In this document: positions 1-7,785 of the stretch, piece after piece
Layout: each line of letters opens with the position of its first letter
Numbering within the stretch: the first letter of the stretch is position 1
Assembly: GCA_021799405.1 (NCBI GenBank)
Contig: JAJZAL010000022.1
Coordinates: forward strand, 1-35,006
Origin: Acidobacteriota bacterium
GTDB taxonomy: Bacteria > Acidobacteriota > Terriglobia > Terriglobales > Acidobacteriaceae
Reading direction: 5' to 3'
Length of the DNA stretch: 35,006 nt
Made by a program: the position numbers and the translations under genes
The notes under the pieces: model-generated
The model's input: the letters and a program-made list of their open reading frames with translations, nothing else
What the model was told of the DNA's origin: nothing
Databases searched by the model: none

Positions 1-10
1 TCCCCTTGCA

Positions 11-997
11 TTAGATTACCGGGGCTAAAGCGACAGCGGTCAACCCGCAAATAAACAATGCAAACATCCAGGCGAGCAGAATTCTGGCTCGGCGGGGCGC
101 GCTCGCGAATTCGCGCCAGACCAGGACGCCCCAGGCGGCGGAGATCATTGTCGCCCCCTGACCAATGGAATAGGACACGGCGGGGCCGACAATGTGCGCT
201 TGCGAAGCGGTAAAGTTGAGAATCGCGCCGGCCATCCAGACCGCGCCGCCGATGATGCCCCATGCATGCCACGTTAGTGAAGCTTTGGCATAGCCATCGA
301 AGGCCACTGGTTGACGCCCGTCGAGTGGTTTGCGCATGAGCGCGGTATTGGCCACAAGCGAGCAGACTCCCACGCCGATAGCGAAGTAGAAGGCCGTGGC
401 GTACGGGCCGGCGGCTCCCTTGCCCGTCATCGCACGCGCCACAAAAGGATAGAAGCTACCCATCAACAGGCCGGAAATCAGGCTGATGACCACGCCGCGA
501 GCGGTTACGTTCTGCTGCTGTTCGCGTGCGCGGTAGGCTGCGGCGTCCAGCACGATGGCCGTCACCACAATCACAATCCCGCCAAACAACAGCACTGGGT
601 TCCCTGCCGGGGCTACGATATAGCTCCCTGCGGCGCCTACGACCAGCGCCAAGCCGATACCGATCGGAAAGGCTACGGCAAGCCCCGCAATTTCGATGGC
701 TGCCACTAGGAGCAAGTTCGCAACATTGAAGATTGCCCCGCCCGCCAGCGCGAGCCAGATGTGGCGCCCATCGGCATGCGCGATGTCAGCAAAAAATGGT
801 AGGCCCGATTTGCCGGTGCTTCCCAATGTCAGGCCAATGGCCAACACTCCCACAAACAGGCCAACCACATAGTCCCAGTAGAACAGCTGGAAGCGGTATC
901 CGGGGCAAAGCTTCATGGTGTTTGCCCATGATCCCCAGCTAAGCATACTGAGGATCATGAACAACAGAGCGATCGCATACGTCTCTGGCTGATACAA
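11..997 (-). CDS. GRP/RhaT-type sugar permease (DMT superfamily)
   Basis: Integral membrane protein of about 328 residues with roughly ten hydrophobic segments, no signal peptide and no soluble domain. The N-terminal stretch with SMLSWGSWANTMKL and GYRFQLFYWDY is typical of the GRP/RhaT-like sugar transporter group, which imports sugars by proton or cation symport; that assignment rests on family resemblance and the substrate is not readable. An upstream GTG at 1018 would add seven residues, but it has no ribosome site, whereas the TTG at 997 has GGGAGG six bases upstream and gives the usual short N-terminus before the first helix. The gene lies 87 bases downstream of the small secreted protein and on the same strand as the propeller kinase operon, so it may be cotranscribed and controlled by that sensor. 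Confidence 0.85.
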   Translation of the reverse strand: MYQPETYAIALLFMILSMLSWGSWANTMKLCPGYRFQLFYWDYVVGLFVGVLAIGLTLGSTGKSGLPFFADIAHADGRHIWLALAGGAIFNVANLLLVAAIEIAGLAVAFPIGIGLALVVGAAGSYIVAPAGNPVLLFGGIVIVVTAIVLDAAAYRAREQQQNVTARGVVISLISGLLMGSFYPFVARAMTGKGAAGPYATAFYFAIGVGVCSLVANTALMRKPLDGRQPVAFDGYAKASLTWHAWGIIGGAVWMAGAILNFTASQAHIVGPAVSYSIGQGATMISAAWGVLVWREFASAPRRARILLAWMFALFICGLTAVALAPVI

Positions 998-1003
998 GCA
1001 CGC

Positions 1004-1009
1004 CCTCCC
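1004..1009 (-). promoter_or_regulatory. Ribosome binding site that selects a TTG start
   Basis: GGGAGG on the minus strand, six bases before TTG at 997. No comparable site precedes the GTG at 1018. This supports TTG as the start of the sugar permease. Confidence 0.6.
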
Positions 1010-1084
1010 GGCGCTCACGCTGCGCCGCTCGCCATCCTATCGCAAATTGACAGATGCGTGGAGGAAGCTGGACCGGTATGCGGG

Positions 1085-1612
1085 CTATTCCACGTGATAA
1101 GAGAACACGAAGCGGCCGATTTGAATCAGCGGGTGTTGTTCTGGCGGCCAGATCTTGAATGCGTAGACGCCGTGTGTTGTGCGGTCCAGTCTCGCGATTA
1201 CGTCACCGAGAGGCTTACCGGAAATGGCTTCGTAGAATTTCACTTCCAGCGCGTCGCCCTTTCGAACATAGCCCAGAATGTATTGTCCGGCTGGCAGCTT
1301 AAGGTGTCCAACCTCGATGGGGACCTGCGAGAGGAAGAAGTGTGAATACTTTCCTTCCGCCGAGTACCCTGCTGTAATCAACACGACGCCTCCGATGAAC
1401 TGGTCCTTGTCGTTGATGATTCCCGATGCTGCCGGCATTTCGGTCTCAATGCGCTCCTTGACGACCGGAGCTCGCGCCGGTAAATAGGTCTGCAGCTCGC
1501 TCTTGGATGCTTGGCGCCATGATGTCGTGATTCCCTTCGCAAACGAAGCCGGTACTGCAAGCATCATTAAAATCGGCAGTGCCAAAGCCGGTAAGACAGG
1601 TTTGCTCCGCAT
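1085..1612 (-). CDS. Small secreted protein of unknown function
   Basis: The 175-residue product opens with a clear Sec signal peptide: basic MRSK, a hydrophobic core LPALALPILMMLAV, and a cut near SFA-KG. The mature part (about 150 residues) has no cysteines, no membrane segment and alternating beta-like segments such as GQYILGYVRKGDALEVKFYE, suggesting a small all-beta periplasmic or exported domain. A GAGGAG ribosome site lies just before the ATG at 1612. I do not recognise a characterised family. It starts 10 bases after the response regulator stop, so it is probably the third gene of the kinase-regulator operon and could be an accessory or target of that sensor. Function is not assignable from sequence. 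Confidence 0.75.
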   Translation of the reverse strand: MRSKPVLPALALPILMMLAVPASFAKGITTSWRQASKSELQTYLPARAPVVKERIETEMPAASGIINDKDQFIGGVVLITAGYSAEGKYSHFFLSQVPIEVGHLKLPAGQYILGYVRKGDALEVKFYEAISGKPLGDVIARLDRTTHGVYAFKIWPPEQHPLIQIGRFVFSYHVE

Positions 1613-1622
1613 CGAATCTCCT

Positions 1623-2252
1623 CTATTCCAGATGCACCAGACCGCGCTGCAGCGCGGTGGTGGCCGCCTGCGTGCGATCGCTCACGCCGAGCTTGCTCAG
1701 CAGGTTGTTGATATGTGTTTTGACGGTCGCTTCTGAGATATGCAACTGGTTCCCGATCTCTTTATTGCTATAACCCTGCACAATCAGGCGCAGCACCTCG
1801 TGCTCGCGCGCGGTCAGCTCAGTTCCGCTCACACGCTCGGCCAGCCGCTCGGCCACGACTGTAGGAATCCTTGTTCTGCCGGCATGCACCGTACGAATGG
1901 CATCGGTGAGTTCGTCTGCATTCATGCCTTTCAGTAGGTATCCCTTTGCGCCGGCCTGAAGGGCACGGTAAATATCCTCGTCGCCGTCAAAGGTCGTCAA
2001 AACAATAAAGCGTGCCTGAGGTGAGACAGCCCGGATTGCCGTGATGGCATCCACGCCGCTCATCCGCGGTAGGCGTAAATCCATGATGGTAATGTCTGGT
2101 TTGAATTTTTGGTGCAGCTCTACTGCCTCGCTGCCGTCTCGAGCCTCGGCCACGACTGTAAATTGAGGAACCGTGCTCAATAGAGCCACCAATCCTTGAC
2201 GCACGATATGATGGTCGTCCACGACCAGGATCCGGATTGTCTCTTCGGCCAC
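1623..2252 (-). CDS. NarL/LuxR-family response regulator
   Basis: A 209-residue DNA-binding response regulator. The receiver domain covers about residues 5-120, with the acidic pair VVDD, the phospho-acceptor Asp58 in ITIMDLRLP, the switch threonine in VLTTFDGD and the conserved lysine in YLLKGM. The C-terminal LuxR-type helix-turn-helix (about 145-205) contains TAREHEVLRLIVQGYSNKEI and the recognition segment SEATVKTHINNLLSKLGV. The ATG lies only 4 bases after the stop of the upstream HisKA_3 kinase, the standard partner type for NarL regulators, so the two almost certainly form one two-component system. Its targets are unknown; the downstream secreted protein and sugar permease are the obvious candidates. 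Confidence 0.96.
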   Translation of the reverse strand: MAEETIRILVVDDHHIVRQGLVALLSTVPQFTVVAEARDGSEAVELHQKFKPDITIMDLRLPRMSGVDAITAIRAVSPQARFIVLTTFDGDEDIYRALQAGAKGYLLKGMNADELTDAIRTVHAGRTRIPTVVAERLAERVSGTELTAREHEVLRLIVQGYSNKEIGNQLHISEATVKTHINNLLSKLGVSDRTQAATTALQRGLVHLE

Positions 2253-2256
2253 CGCT

Positions 2257-5200
2257 CTAATCCTGCCTTCCCAGCCGCAGCGTTACGCGTACTTCAGTGC
2301 CCTCGCCCGGCTCGCTCGCGATCTCCAAGTGTCCCCCAATTTTCGCGGCGCGCTCACGCATGCCCGTGATGCCAAAGTGTCCACTCCGTCCGTCTGGCGG
2401 CGTACCGGCGAACCCTTTGCCATTATCCCGCACTGTCATCTCAAAGTCGCGCGCGTCGTAGGTCATACGCAGGTTGATGGTTTGCGCGCCAGAGTGCCGC
2501 ACTGCGTTTACCACTGCTTCTTTGGCAATTCTTTCGATCTCTGTCTCCACCTCTGGCGCCAGTGGCCGGTAAATTCCGTTTACCTGCAACTGCGTTTTCA
2601 TTCCGGCGGGCGCACCGGTCTTGTCGGCCATCTTGCGAATGCGTGTGGCCAGCGTTTCCTGTTCCGCGCTCTGCGAACGCAGATCCCAAATGGAGGCTCT
2701 TGCCTCGTCGAGGCTGCTGCGAACCAGAGCCCGCGCCGTATCGAGCGATTTGCGGGCCGACTCTATCGACGTTGGCAACAATTGCGAGACCAGTTCCAGT
2801 TGCACCGACACAGCTGCGAAGCCCTGCGCCAGTGTGTCGTGAATTTCGCGTGCGATGCGTGTGCGTTCGCCGAGTACCGCCTGAAACTGCGCTCGTACGC
2901 TTCGTACCCGTAGCCAGTAAATCAGATATGCGGCCAGTATCAGAGTGATCACCATCACCACGCGGAACCACCACGTCTGATACATCTGCGGGAGCACAGT
3001 GAAATCAATTACCGCGGCCTCACGTGACCATAGCCCGTCCTGGTTGGCGGCCATGACTTCAAACGTGTACTGCCCCGGCGCCAGATTGGTGTAATAGGCT
3101 GTGCGCTGGTTGCCTGCGTCCACCCAATGCTGGTCAAAGCCCTGGAGCATGTAACGGTAGCGCACTTTCTGTGGTGCAACGAAGCTGAGTCCCGCGTAGT
3201 GAATTTCAATCCGGGAGTGTCCTGGTGGAACCTTGAGTGCCGCCCGAATCGAGGCTGGCTCGTCATCGATACTTACCTGCTCGATGGCTACCTTTGGCGG
3301 TACGCGGTCCAGTTCCATGTGCGCGGGATTTACCACGGCGAGTCCCTTCAATGTGGCGAACCAGAGCCGCCCGTCCGCTGAACGCCAAGCTGCCGGGTGC
3401 CCTCCGCGGCTGCATTCGCTGATACCCATGCCATCCGAGGCGCCGAAGACCGAGAAGGTCAGGTGTTGTGTCTCGCCATCGGCGTAATGATTGAGTGCGG
3501 AACGGCTTACGCGATAAATACCGTGTGTTGAGCTCAACCAAAGATATCCCTCTCCGTCGTCCAAAATCGCGTAGATGCTATTGGGCAAGCCGGTCGCCTT
3601 GGAAGAAATGTCTGCAAACCTTCCATCCCGATAGCGGTTGAGTCCCCCGCCCTTGGTTGCAATCCACAGGGTATCCTGTCGGTCCTGATAGAGTGCCGTC
3701 ACAATATCGCTTGAAAGTCCGTTCTGCGTGGTAAAGTTTTCAAACTTCCCACGGGCGTAGCGCGTCAGGCCGCCCAGAGTGCCTATCCACAAGGCACCAT
3801 TGCGCCGATCTTCGAGCATAGCGCCAATCAGATTGCTACCTAGCCCGTCCAATTGTGTGAAGGTAGTGAACTGTCCATTGTAGAAACGCGTCAGGCCATG
3901 GCGTGTGCCGATCCACACCGCACCGCCCGATCCTAAAAAGAGCGAGCGGACGAAATCATCCGGCAACCCATCCGCTGTGGTGTAGGCGCGAATCACTTTT
4001 CCATTGCGAAAGGCGTCGAACCCGTCGGGTGTACCAATCCAGAGCGTTCCGTCAAGTCCTTCACGCAGGGCCAGCACAACGTCGCTCGAGAGTCCCTGCG
4101 CAGTGGTGAGCGTGGTGAAATGTCCGTTTCGATAGCCACCCAGACCTGCGCCGTTGGTGCCAGCCCACATAGTGCCACCTTGGCCCTGAGTGACCGCGAG
4201 TACGTAGCTTCCCGCCAGCCCATCGCGTGCCGTGATGTTCGTAAAGGTGAGACTGCGCAACACGCCAAGGCCGTTTGATTCGAAACCCAGCCAAAGATCA
4301 CCCTCGCGATCCTCAAATGCGGTCAACACCGTATTGCCCGATAGTTCGCTACTGTTGGGCAATGCGTTGATCTGATCGCCAGTCATCCGGGCCATACCCC
4401 GACTGGTGCCAATCCACAGGGCATGTTCTTGATCGCGATATAGCAGATTGACCTGGTCCGAAGGCAAGCCATCGCGAGTGTGGTAGCCCCGCGCCTGGGT
4501 GCCCTGGACGTGAAAGAGTCCCTCATCGGTTCCAACCCACATGCCGTTGCCGGACGTGGCGAGTGCGGAGACGTAGACTGGATCCGGCAAGCCGGCTGGA
4601 TGTACAGTCCGGCAAATGCGATCAGAGCATACCTCCACGCCAGTGCCAGTGCCTGCCCAAACCGAGCCGTTGTCAGCCACCGCCATTGCCCGGATACTGA
4701 CCTGCTGTCCTACGGCGATGAATTTCTCTGAGCCGGCGGCAGCTCGCAGCAGACCGCTGTCTGTCGCCAGCCACAGCGCTCCATCCGCGGTTTCCAGCAT
4801 TCGGCTTGCTTCTCCCATCGTGACGGGGAGCAAATTGCGAAACTTTCCGTCTTGTAGCAGGTCCAAACCGCCTGCAGTCAAGGCCCAGATGTGACCAGAA
4901 GTATCTTGAAAAATCGAATAGGTTTCACCTGTCTGGGGCCAGCCGCGAAACTTACCATGGCTGTAACTGGCCGTACCCCCTGAGGTGCTGATCCACAGAG
5001 TCCCGGCACGATCCTGCATCAGGCCATAAACGACATCGCTCGGAATCTGCGGGTATTTCTCGCTCGTGTACGTGACAAACTTTTCGCCGTCAAACCGTAC
5101 TAGTCCACCCTCGGTGGCGACCCAGAGGAACCCATCGTGCGATTGCAGAATCGCGTGAACTGTGTTTTGCGGCAGACCGCTTTCGGTTTGCCACACCTGG

Positions 5201-5316
5201 GCGCCATCCTGCCGTAACGGGACATGTGGATCCAGCGCCAGGGCAGAACGCGCCATAACGGCGGCTAACAAAAGCGCAAGCAGCGGGCGAAGTCGATACG
5301 CGGGAACCATGAACAA
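2257..5316 (-). CDS. Sensor histidine kinase with Reg_prop beta-propellers and Y_Y_Y domain
   Basis: The 1,019-residue protein has an N-terminal signal peptide or anchor (RLRPLLALLLAAVMARSALA). About 650 residues of repeated two-component-regulator propeller blades follow, with many copies of the pattern D..G.LWIGT..GL.R and GLPS..V..L. Next come a Y_Y_Y Ig-like domain (near YRYMLQGFDQHWVDAG), one transmembrane helix (about 775-800, FRVVMVITLILAAYLIYWL), a HisKA_3 dimerisation domain with phospho-acceptor His826 in REIHDTLAQG, and a HATPase domain (N-box EAVVNAVRHSG, G-boxes DNGKGF and GHFGITGMRER). This is a non-hybrid relative of the carbohydrate-sensing propeller kinases of Bacteroidetes and Acidobacteria. 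The periplasmic propeller presumably binds an oligosaccharide, but the ligand is unknown. It is the first gene of the operon that continues into the NarL regulator. Confidence 0.95.
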   Translation of the reverse strand: MFMVPAYRLRPLLALLLAAVMARSALALDPHVPLRQDGAQVWQTESGLPQNTVHAILQSHDGFLWVATEGGLVRFDGEKFVTYTSEKYPQIPSDVVYGLMQDRAGTLWISTSGGTASYSHGKFRGWPQTGETYSIFQDTSGHIWALTAGGLDLLQDGKFRNLLPVTMGEASRMLETADGALWLATDSGLLRAAAGSEKFIAVGQQVSIRAMAVADNGSVWAGTGTGVEVCSDRICRTVHPAGLPDPVYVSALATSGNGMWVGTDEGLFHVQGTQARGYHTRDGLPSDQVNLLYRDQEHALWIGTSRGMARMTGDQINALPNSSELSGNTVLTAFEDREGDLWLGFESNGLGVLRSLTFTNITARDGLAGSYVLAVTQGQGGTMWAGTNGAGLGGYRNGHFTTLTTAQGLSSDVVLALREGLDGTLWIGTPDGFDAFRNGKVIRAYTTADGLPDDFVRSLFLGSGGAVWIGTRHGLTRFYNGQFTTFTQLDGLGSNLIGAMLEDRRNGALWIGTLGGLTRYARGKFENFTTQNGLSSDIVTALYQDRQDTLWIATKGGGLNRYRDGRFADISSKATGLPNSIYAILDDGEGYLWLSSTHGIYRVSRSALNHYADGETQHLTFSVFGASDGMGISECSRGGHPAAWRSADGRLWFATLKGLAVVNPAHMELDRVPPKVAIEQVSIDDEPASIRAALKVPPGHSRIEIHYAGLSFVAPQKVRYRYMLQGFDQHWVDAGNQRTAYYTNLAPGQYTFEVMAANQDGLWSREAAVIDFTVLPQMYQTWWFRVVMVITLILAAYLIYWLRVRSVRAQFQAVLGERTRIAREIHDTLAQGFAAVSVQLELVSQLLPTSIESARKSLDTARALVRSSLDEARASIWDLRSQSAEQETLATRIRKMADKTGAPAGMKTQLQVNGIYRPLAPEVETEIERIAKEAVVNAVRHSGAQTINLRMTYDARDFEMTVRDNGKGFAGTPPDGRSGHFGITGMRERAAKIGGHLEIASEPGEGTEVRVTLRLGRQD

Positions 5317-5658
5317 AGTTTCTGCTTTGCATAGTACAGACTTTGGCAGGTTTCACGCCAAGCTGCCGCAAACTGATGGACGCTGTCTGCACCTGGCGCG
5401 AAATATCGACACGCTTAATCCGTCACCGTGTAAATTGCACATTTTCAATGACAACGCCTGTTCTTATGGCCTTTCCGTATGGTCTTTATGAATTCCTTAT
5501 GACTGCCATGAGTTCCTACATACATCCAGGACGCATGCAGTTCCAGCAGAAGCAACCGGGGACCCAAAAGGCGGCGGGCCCCGGCAAGCCTCTACCCAGA
5601 TACTTCGCGGAATGTGTCCGTTCGACTGGCAGTGCACTTCATTTGGAGGACCGTGATT
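5317..5658. other. Divergent intergenic region between kinase and porin
   Basis: About 340 bases without a credible gene, separating the minus-strand kinase operon from the plus-strand porin/Amt block, so it should hold promoters in both directions. I searched by eye for a -24/-12 sigma-54 motif and found none with correct GG-N10-GC spacing; the closest, near 5377, has spacing of nine. No strong inverted repeat was seen. Confidence 0.5.
5645..5649 (+). promoter_or_regulatory. Ribosome binding site for the porin
   Basis: GGAGG lies 9 bases before TTG at 5659 and only 3 bases before GTG at 5653. It rules out the GTG at 5614 as the likely start. TTG 5659 has better spacing; GTG 5653 remains possible. 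Confidence 0.5.
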
Positions 5659-6852
5659 TTGAAAATCATCTCTTTTTCGAACGGACTGCTCGGAGCAGTT
5701 CTTTGGTGCGCCGTTTCAGCAGTGGCACAGCCGAATACGGTGGCGGCAGCAGCGCCCTCAGCCAGCTCAACTTCGGTTGCGCCAGCCGCTCCAGCCCCTG
5801 CACCTCCACCGCCGCCTCCAGTGTGGAGCGTTGGTGGGCTCCAATTCAGTGGACTCATGGATGGCTATTACAGCTACAACGATAACCGTCCCAGTAATGC
5901 CGCTAACGGCCAGACCAACGACCTTTATAACTTCGACGACAAAACCGACCAGTTCAACCTGGCGATGGCCGAGCTCATCATCAACCACGATCCCAGCCCG
6001 ATCGGCGTGCATGCCAATTTCATCTTCGGTCGTGCGAATGTTCTGATGCACTCGAGCACAGACAAGAACACCGACAACTACATCGAGCAGGCCTACGTCA
6101 GTGCGGTTCCGCCAAAGTGGCATGGGACTGAAATTGATTTTGGACAATTCGTTACTTCGGCGGGTGCTGAGGTCATCGAGGCTATGAACGATTGGAACTA
6201 TTCTCGGTCGCTCCTCTTTGCTTGGGCGATTCCCTACTACCACTTCGGGCTCCGCACGTCGACGCCAGTCACTAAAAGCTGGACCGCCGGCTTGCAGGTG
6301 GTGAATGGCTGGAATGACGTCGTGAACAACAATGGCGGGGTCACGATTGGCCTCACCAGCTTGTACACGAAGCCGAAGTACAACTGGGCCCTCAACTACT
6401 ATGTTGGTCCATCCAATACCGATACGCAGAATGGCTACCGGAACCTCATCGACACGACGCTGAATCTGACCCCTACCTCGAAGTTTGCCGCATACCTGAA
6501 TTATGACTATGGCCAAAACCGCACGGCAGCTTCGGGAACCACTCCAGAAGATTCCGCGCACTGGCAGGGTGGAGCTGTCGCCGGCAACTATCAGTTCACT
6601 GCACACAATTCTTTCGCGTTGCGCGGCGAGTACTTCGACGATAACCAGGGCTTCTCCACCGGTACGGCGCAGGCGGTGAAGGAGGTCACCGGCACCTACC
6701 AGTACAAGTGGGAACAGGGGCTGATGACCCGCGTGGAAGTCAGGCACGACTGGTCCAACGTAGCTTTCTTTCACAAGGGGAATTCGGAAATGGTGAAGGG
6801 CCAGACCACGGTGACAGTTGCGTTGATTGCCTTTTTTGGTCCGAAGCACTGA
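5659..6852 (+). CDS. Outer-membrane beta-barrel porin (BBP2/OmpL-like)
   Basis: About 397 residues. A signal peptide ending near AVSAVAQ is followed by a low-complexity Ala/Pro/Ser linker (about 25-55, ending in a run of seven prolines) and then a barrel domain of alternating aromatic and polar strands, with recurring motifs such as GLMDGYYSYN, NFIFGRANV, IDFGQFVTSAG and WALNYYVGP. The last residues (TVALIAFFGPKH) resemble an outer-membrane insertion strand. This fits the putative beta-barrel porin-2 family, which forms diffusion channels; cargo is unknown. It is the first gene of the Amt cluster, so a role in letting ammonium or small solutes across the outer membrane is plausible but inferred. 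The start is TTG 5659 or GTG 5653, chosen from the GGAGG site. Confidence 0.85.
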   Translation: MKIISFSNGLLGAVLWCAVSAVAQPNTVAAAAPSASSTSVAPAAPAPAPPPPPPVWSVGGLQFSGLMDGYYSYNDNRPSNAANGQTNDLYNFDDKTDQFNLAMAELIINHDPSPIGVHANFIFGRANVLMHSSTDKNTDNYIEQAYVSAVPPKWHGTEIDFGQFVTSAGAEVIEAMNDWNYSRSLLFAWAIPYYHFGLRTSTPVTKSWTAGLQVVNGWNDVVNNNGGVTIGLTSLYTKPKYNWALNYYVGPSNTDTQNGYRNLIDTTLNLTPTSKFAAYLNYDYGQNRTAASGTTPEDSAHWQGGAVAGNYQFTAHNSFALRGEYFDDNQGFSTGTAQAVKEVTGTYQYKWEQGLMTRVEVRHDWSNVAFFHKGNSEMVKGQTTVTVALIAFFGPKH

Positions 6853-6903
6853 CGCAGAGCGACGGAAAGGTCGAAGAAACCGAAATCTGTGAGGGAGACA
6901 ATC

Positions 6904-7272
6904 ATGAATGAAAAGGCGCTACTTCTCGAACTGCTGATATCCGGCTTTTTTGCCATTGCCTGCTTCAAGGCTCGGGCGGCAGAACCCGGAGAGATTGCGC
7001 TGCGGCCGCGCGATCTATTGAAGCTCACCGATCGCGTAGAGCGTATGAGCCGCTCGCGCTGGCAATGGTTCGCGATGGCCGGGGTTCTCATCCTGGTTCG
7101 CCTGCAGACCGGCGTGCCGATGGTTGTGGAACTGACGGCCCTCATTCAGTTGATAGTGTTTCTCGCTCTACCGGGGCCAAAGCAGTGCCGGCCTGCCACA
7201 AATCCCCTGCAGGCCCGTAAGAACCGCAACGGGCGCAATGCATTCCCTGCTCCCCGCACCAGAGCACGCTAG
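6904..7272 (+). CDS. Small membrane protein of unknown function
   Basis: A 122-residue protein beginning MNEKALLLELLISGFFAI. An N-terminal hydrophobic segment (about 5-25) is followed by a charged middle (LRPRDLLKLTDRVERMSRSRW) and two close hydrophobic stretches (about 55-95), then a basic, proline-containing tail of about 30 residues. GGGAG sits before the ATG at 6904. It lies 51 bases after the porin and 98 bases before another small membrane protein, ahead of the ammonium channel gene. I recognise no named family. By position it may be an accessory membrane component of the Amt operon. The basic tail could be an extension past a degenerate original stop. Confidence 0.65.
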   Translation: MNEKALLLELLISGFFAIACFKARAAEPGEIALRPRDLLKLTDRVERMSRSRWQWFAMAGVLILVRLQTGVPMVVELTALIQLIVFLALPGPKQCRPATNPLQARKNRNGRNAFPAPRTRAR

Positions 7273-7370
7273 TCTGCTCTGGCGTTGGAAGCTCAGCCCA
7301 AGGCGCTACATCCGCCAAAGTGTGGCGCGTGGACCCACTCTTAACTGAATTTCGTTCCGGAGGAAGTGAT

Positions 7371-7760
7371 ATGGCGGCAAACAAATCACAGGGCCGATCG
7401 TTTGGGCTCTTTCTCACAGGACTCACAGCGGCCTGCGCCGGCGTTGCAGTCATGCCAGGCGGTGTGGGTGTCGCGCTACTCATCGTGGGTCTGGTCCTTC
7501 TGGCAGCATCGATCATGATGTTCCTCAAGCTGAAACCACTCGAAGGAAAGCCTGCTCTCGGTGCCCAACCGGCGGTGATGAAACTCATCGGCGCGGCGCT
7601 TTCGGCAGGGGGCTGGATATTGGCACTGTTGGGATTGCACCTTACCTCATCTGTAGGCGGCCGGACGGTGATTGCCGTTATCGGGCTCGCGATCACCTTG
7701 TTCGGTATCGTTGTCATCCTGCCCTCTGCCTGCAACAAAAACGCCATCTGGAAGGCCTAA
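7371..7760 (+). CDS. Small four-helix membrane protein next to amt
   Basis: A 129-residue protein with four hydrophobic segments arranged as two similar pairs (about 12-32, 36-55, 72-92 and 98-118) and short basic connections, with no catalytic motif. The GGAGG at 7360-7364 lies 6-7 bases before the ATG at 7371 and fixes this start; an in-frame upstream extension is not supported. The stop is 25 bases before the Amt1 ATG, so the two genes are very probably cotranscribed. No characterised family is recognised. Co-occurrence with an ammonium channel suggests an accessory or small regulatory membrane protein, which is inference only. Confidence 0.7.
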   Translation: MAANKSQGRSFGLFLTGLTAACAGVAVMPGGVGVALLIVGLVLLAASIMMFLKLKPLEGKPALGAQPAVMKLIGAALSAGGWILALLGLHLTSSVGGRTVIAVIGLAITLFGIVVILPSACNKNAIWKA

Positions 7761-7785
7761 CTTCTTTAGGTACGGAGCCAAGTAC

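Noticed and set aside
5377..5391. Possible sigma-54 promoter upstream of the porin/amt block
   Set aside because: GG and GC are nine bases apart instead of ten and the flanking consensus is poor; no other match was seen before amt or glnA.
5767..6849. Long 360-codon open frame on the minus strand opposite the porin
   Set aside because: Shadow of the porin gene: its composition has no domain pattern and the plus frame has signal peptide, barrel strands and a ribosome site.
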